From CSP1-5 sp964348275 (GTDB lineage Bacteria > Methylomirabilota > Methylomirabilia > Methylomirabilales > CSP1-5), in the NCBI GenBank assembly GCA_964348275.1, contig CAYGBT010000011.1, positions 1 to 64,000 on the forward strand: 64,000 nucleotides of DNA, read 5' to 3'. The notes below the pieces were generated by a model. That model was not told the DNA's origin and searched no databases. It saw only the letters and a program-made list of their open reading frames with translations. The position numbers and the translations under genes were made by a program. Shown here one piece after another: positions 15,081-22,848 of this stretch. Numbering within the stretch: the first letter of the stretch is position 1; every line of letters starts with the position of its first letter.

Positions 15081-16145
15081 ATGGGACAATCTTGCTTCGA
15101 ATTCAGATGTAAGGAAGGTCTGAACCGACGTCTGCTTCTATTATTCGGGGCCATCGTGGTATGGGTCAACGGCCTGTTGTTCGTCCCGCAGGCGCAGGCT
15201 GACAGTATCGGCATGGTGACGGGATCTACGACAGGTACTTATATCCAATTCGGACGCGATATAGCCGGCGTGGCTCGATACGCAGGTTTGGAGATCGAGG
15301 TGAAGGAATCAGAAGGTTCGCTTGACAACATCAAACGCATTAACAGCCAAGAGAACGCTGCATTCGGTATCGTTCAGGCTGACGTCCTGGGATTTCTGCT
15401 GAGACGGCGTAAGGATCCTCGCGCGCAGTGGATTGCACGGAGATTACGTTTGGTGTTTCCTTTATACAACGAGGAAGTTCACCTCTTTGCTCGGAAAGAG
15501 ATCCGACGATTCGAGGATCTTGCTGGGAAACGGGTCGTCGTTGGAACCAAAGGGAGTGGAAACTGGCTCACTTCAAGTAATCTGCTTCGCATGTTCAAAG
15601 TCGAGCCTGCTGTACGTCGCGAACTCCCACCTGCCGAGGGGGTACGGGCAGTTTTGTTGGGAAGGGCCGATGCCATGTTTTATGTCGTGGGCAAGCCGGC
15701 AAAACTATTTAGACAGGTTGGTGTAGCGCAGAGGGATCCACAAGTGGTAGGCCGTCTGAGAGACGTCCACTTTGTACCGTTGAATCATGAGAAAATGCTT
15801 CAGGAATATGTTTCCTCCACAATTGGGCCGGATGACTATGCATGGGTGGACGAAACGGTACCGACCGTTGCCGTGAAGGCTGTGCTGGTCAGCTACAATT
15901 TTTCAAGTAGGATCAGCCCCTATTTCAGTTTGCGTTGTGACCAACTCTCTAAACTTGGCAGGGTAGTCCGCAATAACTTTGAAGGATTGAAAGAAAATGG
16001 TCATCCGAAGTGGAAAGAGGTCGATCTCGACGCAGAGATCGGTATCTGGCCACGGGATGCCTGTTCGCAACCCGTTGGTGGCCGGAAGCCCAAAACAGAA
16101 GAGGACCTTGAAAACGTGTTGCTACGTATCCTCAGAGGCAAATGA
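15081..16145 (+). CDS. TAXI-family periplasmic receptor with C-terminal LLRILRG tag
   Basis: 354 aa, SD AAGGAG before ATG 15081. The signal peptide has an RRLLLLFGAIVVWVNGLLFV core and cleaves near AQA-DS. The mature protein is a TAXI (TRAP-associated extracytoplasmic immunogenic) solute-binding domain: MVTGSTTGTYIQFGRDIA, SLDNIKRINSQENAAFGIVQ, RVVVGTKGSGNWLTSSNLL. TAXI proteins bind small carboxylates or amino acids, usually feeding a TRAP permease, but no permease is present. A tail after about residue 325 (KPKTEEDLENVLLRILRGK) ends in LLRILRG, repeated at the end of the caspase two genes downstream. Probably a sensor for this cassette rather than a transporter part. Confidence 0.85.
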   Translation: MGQSCFEFRCKEGLNRRLLLLFGAIVVWVNGLLFVPQAQADSIGMVTGSTTGTYIQFGRDIAGVARYAGLEIEVKESEGSLDNIKRINSQENAAFGIVQADVLGFLLRRRKDPRAQWIARRLRLVFPLYNEEVHLFARKEIRRFEDLAGKRVVVGTKGSGNWLTSSNLLRMFKVEPAVRRELPPAEGVRAVLLGRADAMFYVVGKPAKLFRQVGVAQRDPQVVGRLRDVHFVPLNHEKMLQEYVSSTIGPDDYAWVDETVPTVAVKAVLVSYNFSSRISPYFSLRCDQLSKLGRVVRNNFEGLKENGHPKWKEVDLDAEIGIWPRDACSQPVGGRKPKTEEDLENVLLRILRGK

Positions 16146-16209
16146 CAAGTCCCGATGTGGATGCGGGGTTGGTAGAACGGTCCGTGAGGCGGCGGTTCGA
16201 GAGGATCCA

Positions 16210-16431
16210 ATGACAGGGGGCGCAATTATACGAGCATCAGTGAAGAGCGATGGCGTGGCCGCAATGCTCTTAGACGTGCTGAAATCCTATTTCAAAGGAA
16301 CCTCCGCTATAGAGATGGAGTTTCGGCCAGAGGAGAGCGAGACGCCTAGAACTCGCACTGAGAACGTCCATTCTGATCAGGTTGACCGTACCTTCGCCCT
16401 AGCCCGCGAGTTGTTCGGAGATTCGAAGTGA
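16210..16431 (+). CDS. Unknown 73-residue protein between receptor and caspase
   Basis: ATG 16210 with GAGAGG upstream; the stop overlaps the caspase start as GTGA. The protein starts MTGGAIIRASVKSDGVAAML, with a predicted strand followed by a helix (LLDVLKSYFKG), a disordered acidic/Thr stretch and a final helix (VDRTFALARELFGDSK). No family recognised. Position and size recall the small constant components found next to caspase and CHAT effectors in bacterial conflict systems, but I see no sequence match to them. Translational coupling implies a stoichiometric partner or inhibitor. Confidence 0.65.
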   Translation: MTGGAIIRASVKSDGVAAMLLDVLKSYFKGTSAIEMEFRPEESETPRTRTENVHSDQVDRTFALARELFGDSK

Positions 16432-19187
16432 GCGAGCGCCGTTACGCGGTTCTTATTGCAAGCAGCCGGTATCCCCGCGAACCGAAACTGCCAGATCTCC
16501 GCTGCCCTGAGAATGACGTTGACGGTTTCAACGGGATCCTCATTTCGGCAGAACATGGTGAGTTTACCGAGACATTCGTGCTTAAGAATGTCCCTCACCA
16601 GGAGGTTCTGCTCAAGATCAATCATACTCTAACGAAAGCGCGCAAGAACGATCTTGTTCTCATTTACTACTCAGGGCACGCAAAGCTGGATCTCAGAGGA
16701 CGGCTCCATTTGGCTACCGCTGATACAGTCATTGAGTCCCTGGGAGCTTCGTCAATTCCGGTAGGAAGTATACGGGACTACATTTATGCATCCGCGTCTA
16801 ATCAAGTGATTCTCGTTCTCGACTGCTGCTTCAGCGATGCTGTCGGCGCTGCCCTCCTGCGGGGGGACGTGGATGATCAACTCCAACTGGTTTCGGGGGG
16901 TCGAGAAACGTACATTCTGACTTCTTCGACAGGAGTCCATAGAGCTCAGGAAAAGGAGGGGGACCAGCATGGGTTCCTCACGAAGCACATCCTTGAGGGG
17001 CTTCGAGGGGGCGAGGCCGACCTGGACGGTGACGGCCGTGTGAGTATGGACGAGCTGCATCGCTACGTCCATGACCGGATGGTGAAGGAAAGTTTCCAGC
17101 AGCCCATGAAGTGGGATCTGAACATTCGCGGTGAGCTGTTTATCTCGCGTAGCAGGAAGGTCCCGCGAGAAGATCGACGTAGGCAGATTCGAGAAATGCT
17201 CCTTGATCTGGAGGCCAAGAAGGTCCTTCCAGAACGGATTCGGATGAAGGCCTTGGATGTGATCGCCATGAAGCCGGCTCAGCCCTCCGAAGCACTGCAG
17301 AGTTACCACGCTCTGCTAGAACAACTCGCACACAAGCGTTTAACGGTCGGGGGCTTTATCGAGGAATGGGACAAAGTAGGCTCGGAGCCATCACTACCGG
17401 TGGGCGGGCAGACGCGTACGCGGGCGCTTCAGGTGATTCTTGAGGCACATCGGAAGTGGCTGGAATCAGACGGGGTAAAAGGGGAAAGGGCCAACCTCCG
17501 CGAGGCACACCTCATCTCTGTCGACCTTCGAGGAGTCCCGCTCCGGGGTGCTGTTCTCCAGGAAGCCAATCTTCAGGGGGCGCACCTGGAGGGGGCCGAC
17601 CTCCGTGGGGCCGACCTCCGGCAGGCCAATCTTCGGGAGGCGCACCTGGAGAGGGCCGACCTCGTAGAGGCTAACCTCCATCGAGCTGACCTCTCCTTAG
17701 CCAACGTTTCCGCCGCCGACCTCTCCGCCGCCGACCTCTCCGCCGCCGACCTGTTCGCCGCCAACCTTCAGGAGGCCAATCTGGCGGAAGCCAAACTTCA
17801 GGGGGCCACCCTTGCGTACACGAACCTCCAAGGGGCTCACCTCTTGAATGCTTCACTGGAGGAGGCTAATTTACAAGATGCCAAACTCACAGGTGTAACG
17901 GGCCTATTGGGGACACAACTGGGCGGCGTAAACCTGTCCGGCTTCAGGCTGCCGGAGGGAATCCACCGACCTGGGGGGCTTACGTACGTCGAACATTTAG
18001 CCGGGGGTGCCCAAAAACTTCTCCTGGGGATGATGTTGGGATGTGTCTTTGCCGGGCTGACGATCGCAATGACGACAGACGCTCGGCTGCTTACGAATTC
18101 CGCCTCCTCTCCCTTTCCGTTTATCGGGCCTGCGATCCCGATCGGGGGCTTCTACTTGGTGGTGCCTCTCCTTTTGCTTGGTTTCTATATTTGCTTCCAT
18201 TGTTACCTACAACGCATGTGGGTACAGCTCGCTAAGTTGCCAGCCATTTTCCCTGACGGGACTCCGCTGAACACGCAGGCCTATCCCTGGCTAGTGCGCG
18301 GCCTGGTTGATGTTCATTATGCACGGGTAGGGCGTGACCGTACCCCGCTGTCTCGCCTGCAGGTGTGGATGGCCATTTTCCTCGCCTATTTAGTCATCCC
18401 GGGTACACTTTTTTTCTTCTGGGGTAGATATCTGCCACGGCATGATTGGGTCGGGACGGGCCTGCATATTGTAGTGCTGGTGGTGTCGATATGGGTCGCA
18501 ATCATGCTCTATTATCTCGTTACCGAAATCCTTCGTGGGAAGGCCGGGAAACTACTCCCCTGGAAGAAAGCTTTGACAGACGTGAGGACCTACAAGCGCA
18601 CTGGGGTGGCCTTGGGGATATGTGGTATTTTTTATTTCCTCTCTTGGGGAGCTATCGAAGGCGTTCGAACCACTAACTTTATTCCTACTGACGTCCGCAC
18701 ATGGGTATCATACGCCCTCACCGTGAATGCAGACCTCCAGAGTGCCAACCTACCCGGGGCCGACCTCGGGGGGGCTGATCTCCGGAGGGCCAATCTTCAG
18801 GAGGCTCACCTACCCGGGGCCGATCTCAGAGGGGCTGATCTCCGGAGGGCCAATCTTCAGGAGGCTCACCTACCCGGGGCCGATCTCAGAGGGGCTGATC
18901 TCCGGGGGGCTAACCTGATGAATGCAAGAGGGCTTACCCGAGAGCAGATTGACTCTTCCCTCACAGATGGGGATACCCGACTCCCGGACTACCTCATTAT
19001 TACTCCGGTAACAAAGATCACGTTGCCTGCCCCTGAAGCTACGGCTCCCGCTCCCCCAGAGGAAGCTGAGCGATTGATTAAAGGGAAGAATGGTGATACG
19101 GCCGAAAAAAAACACGAAGAAAACTTATTACGTATTCTCAGAGGCGAACGAGAAGAACACTTACTACGTATTCTCAGAGGCGAATGA
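16428..19187 (+). CDS. Membrane-bound caspase-like protease with pentapeptide repeats
   Basis: 919 aa from GTG 16428. Residues 1-235 form a peptidase C14 (caspase) domain with catalytic His84 in YYSGHAK and Cys134 in LDCCFSDA. An EF-hand-like DLDGDGRVSMDEL (198-210) follows. Residues 240-330 are a helical linker domain. A first pentapeptide block A(D/N)LxxA runs from about 355 to 490. Five hydrophobic segments (about 528-765) anchor it in the inner membrane, then comes a second pentapeptide block (766-831) containing a perfect 60-bp DNA duplication. The tail carries LLRILRG twice in a 12-residue tandem repeat, the same peptide that ends the TAXI protein. Bacterial caspases commonly cut after Arg or Lys, so the tag may be a cleavage or docking site. 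Likely a stress- or ligand-triggered effector; function untested. Confidence 0.85.
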   Translation: MSERRYAVLIASSRYPREPKLPDLRCPENDVDGFNGILISAEHGEFTETFVLKNVPHQEVLLKINHTLTKARKNDLVLIYYSGHAKLDLRGRLHLATADTVIESLGASSIPVGSIRDYIYASASNQVILVLDCCFSDAVGAALLRGDVDDQLQLVSGGRETYILTSSTGVHRAQEKEGDQHGFLTKHILEGLRGGEADLDGDGRVSMDELHRYVHDRMVKESFQQPMKWDLNIRGELFISRSRKVPREDRRRQIREMLLDLEAKKVLPERIRMKALDVIAMKPAQPSEALQSYHALLEQLAHKRLTVGGFIEEWDKVGSEPSLPVGGQTRTRALQVILEAHRKWLESDGVKGERANLREAHLISVDLRGVPLRGAVLQEANLQGAHLEGADLRGADLRQANLREAHLERADLVEANLHRADLSLANVSAADLSAADLSAADLFAANLQEANLAEAKLQGATLAYTNLQGAHLLNASLEEANLQDAKLTGVTGLLGTQLGGVNLSGFRLPEGIHRPGGLTYVEHLAGGAQKLLLGMMLGCVFAGLTIAMTTDARLLTNSASSPFPFIGPAIPIGGFYLVVPLLLLGFYICFHCYLQRMWVQLAKLPAIFPDGTPLNTQAYPWLVRGLVDVHYARVGRDRTPLSRLQVWMAIFLAYLVIPGTLFFFWGRYLPRHDWVGTGLHIVVLVVSIWVAIMLYYLVTEILRGKAGKLLPWKKALTDVRTYKRTGVALGICGIFYFLSWGAIEGVRTTNFIPTDVRTWVSYALTVNADLQSANLPGADLGGADLRRANLQEAHLPGADLRGADLRRANLQEAHLPGADLRGADLRGANLMNARGLTREQIDSSLTDGDTRLPDYLIITPVTKITLPAPEATAPAPPEEAERLIKGKNGDTAEKKHEENLLRILRGEREEHLLRILRGE
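18781..18900 (+). repeat. Perfect 60-bp tandem duplication in pentapeptide block
   Basis: Positions 18781-18840 and 18841-18900 are identical over 60 bp (four pentapeptides). A diverged third unit precedes at about 18721-18780. Identity including third positions shows recent expansion, so copy number probably varies between strains. Confidence 0.95.
19116..19187 (+). repeat. 36-bp tandem repeat encoding the LLRILRG tag twice
   Basis: Units 19116-19151 and 19152-19187 differ at a few bases and encode EENLLRILRGER and EEHLLRILRGE-stop. The related unit at 16110-16145 ends the TAXI gene. Within the seven core codons the base differences between the three copies are all synonymous (ttg/tta, cta/tta, atc/att). 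Confidence 0.9.
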
Positions 19188-19543
19188 TAACTCCGGGTGA
19201 TCGAGACTCGTACCCTGCGGCCTACTGGACGCGGACGATGCTCCCCGAGGACCTGTACGGCATCAGACGCACTGCTCCATGCGTAAGGCTTTGAGGGATC
19301 GGACCCGGCGGGCGGGGACGGGACAATGTTGGATGTATCTTGCCGCGGCCACAGCCACTCACCTGCAGCCGTGATGGCTTTTTTGGGTTTGCCAAAAATC
19401 GAATTTTTTCCAGATCGTTGACAATCGTTCATCGGTTCGAAGGCGTAGGCCCAGGGCATCATGGCAGCCCAGAGGGCGAGGGGATTTTTGCCTAAAATAA
19501 GGGTAGAGGGGGTGATTTCTACCTGCCATGTTAAGACAATCCC

Positions 19544-19549
19544 CATAAT
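19544..19549 (+). promoter_or_regulatory. Possible -10 box of element D
   Basis: CATAAT sits at the place aligned with the -10 of copies A to C. A -35 box equivalent to TTGACA is not preserved 17 nt upstream (only TTAAGACA closer in), so copy D may be weakly expressed or differently regulated. Confidence 0.35.
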
Positions 19550-19555
19550 GAGCTG

Positions 19556-19741
19556 GCCTTTGGCGACCCTTCGTGTAGTCGGGTGGGGGCCCGAAGGATG
19601 AGGGGAGAGGGCAGCCTCCCAAAAGGCGGTACAATGAAAGCGGGGTGACCATAACCCCGGGGCCACCCTCCGACACAAGCGACGACGCACCAAACACTCA
19701 GACGTCCTCCCGGGTCTCGTATGGCCCGGAGGTCGTTTTTG
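19556..19741 (+). ncRNA. Candidate small RNA, element D
   Basis: About 185 nt downstream of the caspase gene. It carries GGCGACCCTTCGTGTAGTCGG (closest to copy A), GCGGGGTGACCATAACCCCGG (hairpin with loop TGACCATA), ACACAAGCGACGACGCAC and AAACACTCAGACGTCCTCCCGG leading into the terminator. No ORF of interest. With C it flanks the TAXI-caspase cassette in the same orientation. The other bases from 19188 to 19928 hold no recognisable gene. Confidence 0.6.
19701..19740 (+). terminator. Terminator of element D
   Basis: GACGTCCTCCCGGG / CCCGGAGGTCG stem followed by TTTTTG. Compared with copies B and C, GCC has become GTC on the left arm and the right arm reads GGTC/GGAGGTC, compatible with maintained pairing. 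Confidence 0.8.
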
Positions 19742-19928
19742 TGGGCAAATTTGATCCCAATCTTTCCTCTCTCCTCTCATTTTCGACCCCCCTTATGCAT
19801 ATGACCCCATCCGCGGGGAGTGAGCCCACCCTGATACCTTTTTTGCGCGGCTGTTTTCGGTAGGGTATGCCCAGTCAGTTGCGTCGGTTTTGGGTGGGGT
19901 CAATCTGATTAGACAGGGAGTCGTCACC

Positions 19929-20810
19929 GTGCATAAGCTTGTGCTCGCATCGCAAGTCCTCGGCGTGGTCGCACTCGTGGCGTTCATCTGGCTTGTCGTA
20001 CGTGCCTTCAAGACGCGCATTTGCTGGGGCTCGGCCGTATTGCTCTTGCCGCCGATTACGGCCACTCTCGATGCGGTCGAAGACTGGGATGAAGCCAAAA
20101 AGCCTTTCCTGCTGTTCATGACCACGTTTTTCGCCAGCGCCGCGATTGGGCTCTACGTCTTTACAGCGTGGGGGGGCTGGAAATCGGTCCAGGCGGCATA
20201 CCGCGTCAAAGAGGGGATCCAACAGCAGACGCTGACCGAAGAAGACACTAAGGGATTCATGCGGAGCAATTTGGACTTCCTCGAGAAGGCGTCCCAGAGC
20301 GAACAGGACCGGCAAAAGGTCGCAGTGATGCGGAAGGTTCTCGAAAGGTCGGAATCGGGATTCACCCAGGAGGAACAGCGCGAGATCTCCAAAGATTTCA
20401 GGAAGCTTACGGGACAGCCTGACCCGAACCAAGAAGAACGACAACAGCTGCAGCCGATACGGAGGAGTCCTGGGCAGCCCGAGTCGAAGGCAGTCCCCAT
20501 CAAGCAAGAGCGCACCTCTCCCCAGAACCTGGCCGCCAGAACGCGGGAGAAAGCGGCCGCGCCCGAAAATCAAAAAGCAACTGAGCGCCGGCCAGAGGGC
20601 CCGCACTATAAGGACATCTCCCCGGACCAGGCCGGGGATTACTTCGGCGCGCCCGTCATATTGACCCGCAGAAACGGCCTCGAGCAAAAGTGCACGCTGA
20701 TCGGTGTTTCGGGCCGTACCCTGCGATGCGAGCAGCGTATTGGCAGGAGGAAAATTTCGTTTCAATACCATCACACACAGATCAAATCGATGAAGGTCTT
20801 AGTCAATTAG
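19929..20810 (+). CDS. Unknown two-helix membrane protein with Gln/Glu-rich arm
   Basis: 293 aa from GTG 19929 (GGGAG 9 nt upstream; the ATG at 19890 has no ribosome site). Two N-terminal transmembrane helices, LVLASQVLGVVALVAFIWLV and PFLLFMTTFFASAAIGLYVF, flank a short loop containing CWGSAVLLLPPITATLDAVEDW. Residues 95-215 are charged and helical or disordered, rich in Gln, Glu and Lys. The C-terminal 65 residues (from HYKDISPDQAGDYFG) form a small beta-rich domain. No family recognised. Isolated between element D and the zinc-ribbon gene. Confidence 0.6.
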   Translation: MHKLVLASQVLGVVALVAFIWLVVRAFKTRICWGSAVLLLPPITATLDAVEDWDEAKKPFLLFMTTFFASAAIGLYVFTAWGGWKSVQAAYRVKEGIQQQTLTEEDTKGFMRSNLDFLEKASQSEQDRQKVAVMRKVLERSESGFTQEEQREISKDFRKLTGQPDPNQEERQQLQPIRRSPGQPESKAVPIKQERTSPQNLAARTREKAAAPENQKATERRPEGPHYKDISPDQAGDYFGAPVILTRRNGLEQKCTLIGVSGRTLRCEQRIGRRKISFQYHHTQIKSMKVLVN

Positions 20811-21007
20811 TGGAACGAACCGCTGGCAAAGTCGTTTGAACCTTCCGGCCGCATTACACCTGCTTCCCCGCATCTTCATTCCACCGCCTGTCACTCGGCG
20901 TGAACTCTGAACGGACCACGGTGCTCCTTGAGTGCCCGTGCTCGCCTTTGTGGGAGATCGGCGACCTCAGGCGTACTGGATCCGCATGTGCGAATGCGCA
21001 ACGGGGC

Positions 21008-21036
21008 TTGACGGTCATCGGTCCGCAGTGTATTGT
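21008..21036 (+). promoter_or_regulatory. Likely promoter of the zinc-ribbon gene at 21114
   Basis: TTGACG (21008-21013), exact 17-nt spacer, TATTGT (21031-21036), then about 70 nt to the SD GGGAGG. The rest of 20811-21113 holds no recognisable gene. Confidence 0.55.
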
Positions 21037-21113
21037 CATTTCTGAGAGCAATTGGTGCGCAGGGGTGCGTTATCGCGAATGGAGACCGGAGATCCCAATC
21101 ACGGGAGGCCGGG

Positions 21114-21950
21114 ATGCACGTCCGAGAGCGGCTGACTCTTTGGCTGCGTTCAGGGAATAAAAACTCTTTTTCCTGTCCTGCCTGTCAAACGTCACTGCCT
21201 CCCGAGAAATCCTTTTGCCCCCATTGCTACATGGTCCTCCGCCCGGAGGGGATGGCCGAGCTGCAAGAGGCCCTCCAGGGGGCAAAGGTCCGGGAGGACG
21301 TCTATATTCTGAGAAGACTCCATCACGGAAGTGAGGAGGATGGGGTCCTCGTCACGCACGCTGCTGCACCATGCTCAGCACCCGTCTCCTCTTCGCCTCC
21401 CGGACCGGAGGTTGCCACCCCCCTACCGGAAGAGGAAACCGGCGTTCCCCCCCATACGGTAACGCCACAAAGCCAAGAGCAAAAGGCTCCCAGCCCCGAG
21501 GACCTGCCGGCGCTCATCCGGTGGTTTTTACAACATGACCGCAACATCCCCAACAACTTGGTGATGTTAGAGGATGCCTACCGACTCCTTTACCGAGATG
21601 GACGGAACTGGACATACGAGCGACATCTTGCGTGGGTCATCGGCGACGATCTCCGCACTTACGATTCCCGAGACTTGCTCCAGGAGCATCTGACCCTTCT
21701 CACGACGGTTTACGCGCGGACGGTACAGGCCCTTCGCGGCCTCGGGGCGGACCGGCCAGGGCTCCGGTCCCCCACGGAACTGCCCGAGGAAAAGCAGCAG
21801 GAAATGTGGAGACTGTGTCTCCAGCTTGGTCTGACTGCCACGCGGCTTCGGGTGGAGGGGTGGATTTACCAGGAGCGTTACGGTGAGCCTCTCAAGGTCA
21901 AGAACGTGAAACCGAAGCGCCGATCCCTTGGGCGGGCTGCCCCATCTTAG
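21114..21950 (+). CDS. Unknown zinc-ribbon protein
   Basis: 278 aa from ATG 21114 (GGGAGG upstream). The N-terminal zinc ribbon CPACQTSLPPEKSFCPHC lies at about residues 21-38. A Pro/Ser-rich linker follows (about 80-135), then a helical domain (PALIRWFLQHDRNIPNNLVM, about 140-278) ending in a basic tail. No enzyme motif visible. The zinc ribbon suggests protein or nucleic-acid binding. Its stop overlaps the convergent PilZ gene by 4 bp. An upstream in-frame ATG (21033) would add 27 residues without family support and would lie at the promoter. Confidence 0.6.
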   Translation: MHVRERLTLWLRSGNKNSFSCPACQTSLPPEKSFCPHCYMVLRPEGMAELQEALQGAKVREDVYILRRLHHGSEEDGVLVTHAAAPCSAPVSSSPPGPEVATPLPEEETGVPPHTVTPQSQEQKAPSPEDLPALIRWFLQHDRNIPNNLVMLEDAYRLLYRDGRNWTYERHLAWVIGDDLRTYDSRDLLQEHLTLLTTVYARTVQALRGLGADRPGLRSPTELPEEKQQEMWRLCLQLGLTATRLRVEGWIYQERYGEPLKVKNVKPKRRSLGRAAPS

Positions 21951-22297
21951 ATCATCGATTGGATGAAATCGTTCAGCGCCTGCTGCGTATCGTCGGATGT
22001 GTCGATGAACTCCAACCCGGTGTGGTAGATCAATGCCCGCTCCCCATCCGCCTGCATCTCGGGCCGGCTGACCCTCGACCGCACCACGCGACAACGCAGG
22101 CGTACCCTTGTTCCCGGCAGATCGAGGTCCAACCAGGAAGCGGTGCCCGGGCGGACTGGCTCGGAATGCTCGACCAGGGCTCCCCCCAGACTAATATCGA
22201 GGAGGATTGCATCATAGATCGCTGTGACCCGTCCCTTGGTCCTACCTGCCACCCTCACTCGGGGGTGTTTCCGTCTGTCTTGCGATTCATCCCCCAT
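21947..22297 (-). CDS. PilZ-domain c-di-GMP-binding protein
   Basis: 116 aa, one PilZ domain. It has the arginine motif DRRKHPRVRV at the start and D-SLGGA (DISLGGALVEH, about 35-44), the two segments that grip cyclic di-GMP. Single-domain PilZ proteins act as adaptors on motility, secretion or polysaccharide systems. The neighbours give no partner. A second PilZ protein lies at 59110. Confidence 0.85.
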   Translation of the reverse strand: MGDESQDRRKHPRVRVAGRTKGRVTAIYDAILLDISLGGALVEHSEPVRPGTASWLDLDLPGTRVRLRCRVVRSRVSRPEMQADGERALIYHTGLEFIDTSDDTQQALNDFIQSMI

Positions 22298-22848
22298 GTG
22301 ATCCTCTCGGCCTCCTGATTACGCCTGGCACATCGTCCGTGGAAATCACCTCGGGGCGGAGCAGCAAAGGACATGCCAGCATTGTTAAAGGTCGTCCGCC
22401 TGACAAAAAATGAAATAACTCCGATCATGAAACTGGAGACATTCTCGCATCCCTACGCCGCACCGGTGGGTGCTCTGGGCCACCTCCCCCGTGGCAATCG
22501 TTACTATCCTCACTATGTAAACCTTACACTTCGGTCTGCTGAGAGGACCTTACGTGCCTTTTAGACTCTTTTTGAGGATTACGCAACAAAGCCCAGAAGA
22601 ACACAGGGGTCGGCCCCATGGACATCGGCCCCTCTCCCCCCTGGCATGGAGGTTGCCATTTCCAGGCTTCAAGCAATAAGGGAGCCAGTGGCCATAGACC
22701 TCCTAGAGGTCATAAAAGGGACGAGGCTCCATCGAGACAGCTATCAAGCATCGCATCGCTCGAAAGGGGGTGAGGAACGAGAGGAAGGCAGTCCTCCCCA
22801 TTCTGGCAGGAGAAAAAGGCAAACTTTTTTGCAGGAGAGGAGATCGAG
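22298..22848. other. Gene-free stretch with hairpins
   Basis: No convincing gene in 550 nt. Visible are GGGGTCGGCCCCATGGACATCGGCCCC (about 22607-22633, nested GGGGNCGGCCCC pairing; described in parts) and GACCTCCTAGAGGTC (about 22698-22712), a short inverted repeat 140 nt ahead of the DUF2914 gene. Either may be a regulatory structure. Nothing else recognised. Confidence 0.4.

Noticed and set aside
16210..16431. 73-aa protein as a known caspase-associated small component (EACC1-like)
   Set aside because: Position and size fit, but I could align no characteristic segment; left as unknown.
17490..18910. Tandem short repeats that could suggest a CRISPR array
   Set aside because: They encode pentapeptide repeats in frame within the caspase gene and have no spacers.
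22373..22564. 63-codon plus-strand frame before the DUF2914 gene
   Set aside because: No ribosome site, no recognisable motif; treated as intergenic.
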